Position numbers and translations under genes: made by a program. A DNA stretch of 5,393 nucleotides from Polyangium sp. (in: bacteria) (GTDB lineage: Bacteria > Myxococcota_A > Polyangia > Palsa-1104). Shown piece by piece: positions 4,865-5,393 of this stretch. The number at the start of each line of letters is the position of its first letter. Position 1 is the stretch's first letter. The notes beneath the pieces are model-generated. The model was not told the origin of the DNA. It saw nothing but the letters and a program-made list of their open reading frames with translations, and ran no database searches. The stretch lies in the NCBI GenBank assembly GCA_025450955.1, contig JANWLJ010000255.1, positions 1 through 5,393 on the forward strand, in the 5' to 3' direction.

Positions 4865-4878
4865 CCGAGGTAGCTCGG
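4865..4878 (-). terminator. Short hairpin just after the beta-helix gene, possible terminator without T-run
   Basis: CCGAG (4865-4869) and CTCGG (4874-4878) form a perfect 5-bp stem with a 4-base loop that starts directly after the TGA of the beta-helix gene. No run of T follows on the minus strand, so it is not a standard intrinsic terminator; it could stabilise the mRNA end or be chance in GC-rich DNA. Confidence 0.25.
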
Positions 4879-5393
4879 TCAGTCACAGCATTGCCACGCG
4901 GCATCAGACAGGGTGATCCCGGGGCCAACGGTGAGGTCGGCCGGCTGGCAGGTCGACGACGAGAGCGTCACCGGGGTGCCGCTCGTGACGCAGCCGGCGC
5001 CGGCGTAACCGCAGCCGAAGATGGAAGAGGAGAGGCTGACCGCGGCGGCGCTGGTTTGCAGGAGGCACAGACCGGATAGCCCGTTTTTCGCGGTGGTTCG
5101 ATTGAGCTCATTGCCGCCGGGATCGATTCCCGTCCCGAGGTCGAGCGCACAGCGATCGGTGGCGAGCAGCCCGTTTCGCGCATTTCCGTCGAGGATCGAG
5201 TCGCGCAATTTCAGTGACGAGGAGCCGTCACACCGCAGGCCGTCTCCGTGGTTCCCCGTCGAGCGAAGCCCGGTGATGCTCGCGCTGCCGGACGGAACGA
5301 GCACTCCCGGGCCGAGCAACGTCCCCGTCACCTGCACGTTGCCCACGATTGAACAGCCGGCGCACGAGATCCCCGTGCCCTGGAAATCGACGA
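4879..5393 (-). CDS. C-terminal part of a secreted right-handed parallel beta-helix protein (DUF1565-like)
   Basis: The minus-strand frame ending in TGA at 4879-4881 stays open to the right edge, so this is a 3' fragment with 170 codons visible; a GTG at 5344-5346 lies inside the protein and is not its start. The sequence is made of short strand-turn repeats rich in Ser, Gly, Asn and Leu, such as LRSTGNHGDGLRCDG, LKLRDSILDGNARNGLL and LDLGTGIDPGGNELN; these rungs and the 'PGGN' turn are typical of pectate-lyase-like beta-helix (DUF1565/NosD-type) surface proteins of myxobacteria and relatives. Ten cysteines occur (fragment positions 10, 13, 54, 81, 109, 127, 134, 148, 168 and 169), which suggests disulfides and an extracytoplasmic location. 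The last rungs end in a CC doublet next to the stop. The signal peptide and enzymatic or binding role, if any, are outside the window. No catalytic motif is visible. Confidence 0.78.
   Translation of the reverse strand, partial: VDFQGTGISCAGCSIVGNVQVTGTLLGPGVLVPSGSASITGLRSTGNHGDGLRCDGSSSLKLRDSILDGNARNGLLATDRCALDLGTGIDPGGNELNRTTAKNGLSGLCLLQTSAAAVSLSSSIFGCGYAGAGCVTSGTPVTLSSSTCQPADLTVGPGITLSDAAWQCCD

Noticed and set aside
4112..4873. Plus-strand open frame of 253 codons running from the tRNA through the SRPBCC region
   Set aside because: It begins inside the tRNA and is antisense to the SRPBCC gene; its product is Arg/Pro/Ala-rich with no recognisable fold.

Overview
The window is a stretch of very GC-rich bacterial chromosome with dense, ordinary-looking genes. 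It holds five complete protein genes of recognisable or describable type (M20 peptidase, HMG-CoA lyase, HAD phosphatase, an SRPBCC protein and a His-rich lipoprotein), one small exported protein I do not recognise, one tRNA-Leu, and a gene fragment at each end. The GC content, the lipoprotein with a Gly/Pro-rich tether, and the Cys-containing secreted beta-helix protein with 'PGGN' turns would fit a myxobacterium or related deltaproteobacterial lineage. That placement is inference; no marker gene here fixes it. I see no mobile element, CRISPR array, phage gene or defence system.

Layout, left to right. Positions 1-114 hold the last 37 codons of a plus-strand gene whose end resembles the Tudor-like module at the C-terminus of UvrD-type helicases. 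At 141-1319 (+) lies a complete M20 metallopeptidase of the carboxypeptidase G2 type. Converging on it with only 4 bp between is a minus-strand pair: a HAD subfamily IA phosphatase (2250-2933) followed by HMG-CoA lyase (1324-2253), joined by an ATGA stop/start overlap. Upstream, still on the minus strand, are a 129-residue exported helical protein (2997-3386) and a His/Cys-rich lipoprotein (3432-4016). On the plus strand at 4106-4189 is a tRNA-Leu(UAA), back to back with the lipoprotein promoter. Then, again on minus, come an SRPBCC protein (4232-4762) and the C-terminal 170 residues of a secreted parallel beta-helix protein that runs off the right edge.

How the parts relate: the HAD and HMG-CoA lyase genes look co-transcribed and translationally coupled. 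The others appear to be separate transcription units, because most start codons are preceded by their own promoter-like element. In four protein genes a -10-like hexamer ends 6-7 nt before the ATG and there is no well-placed Shine-Dalgarno sequence. In contrast, the internal operon gene (HMG-CoA lyase) has a good one. This suggests leaderless transcription of first genes and is the most interesting regulatory pattern here. I found no convincing new biological system; the His-rich lipoprotein family and the leaderless pattern are the items most worth following up.
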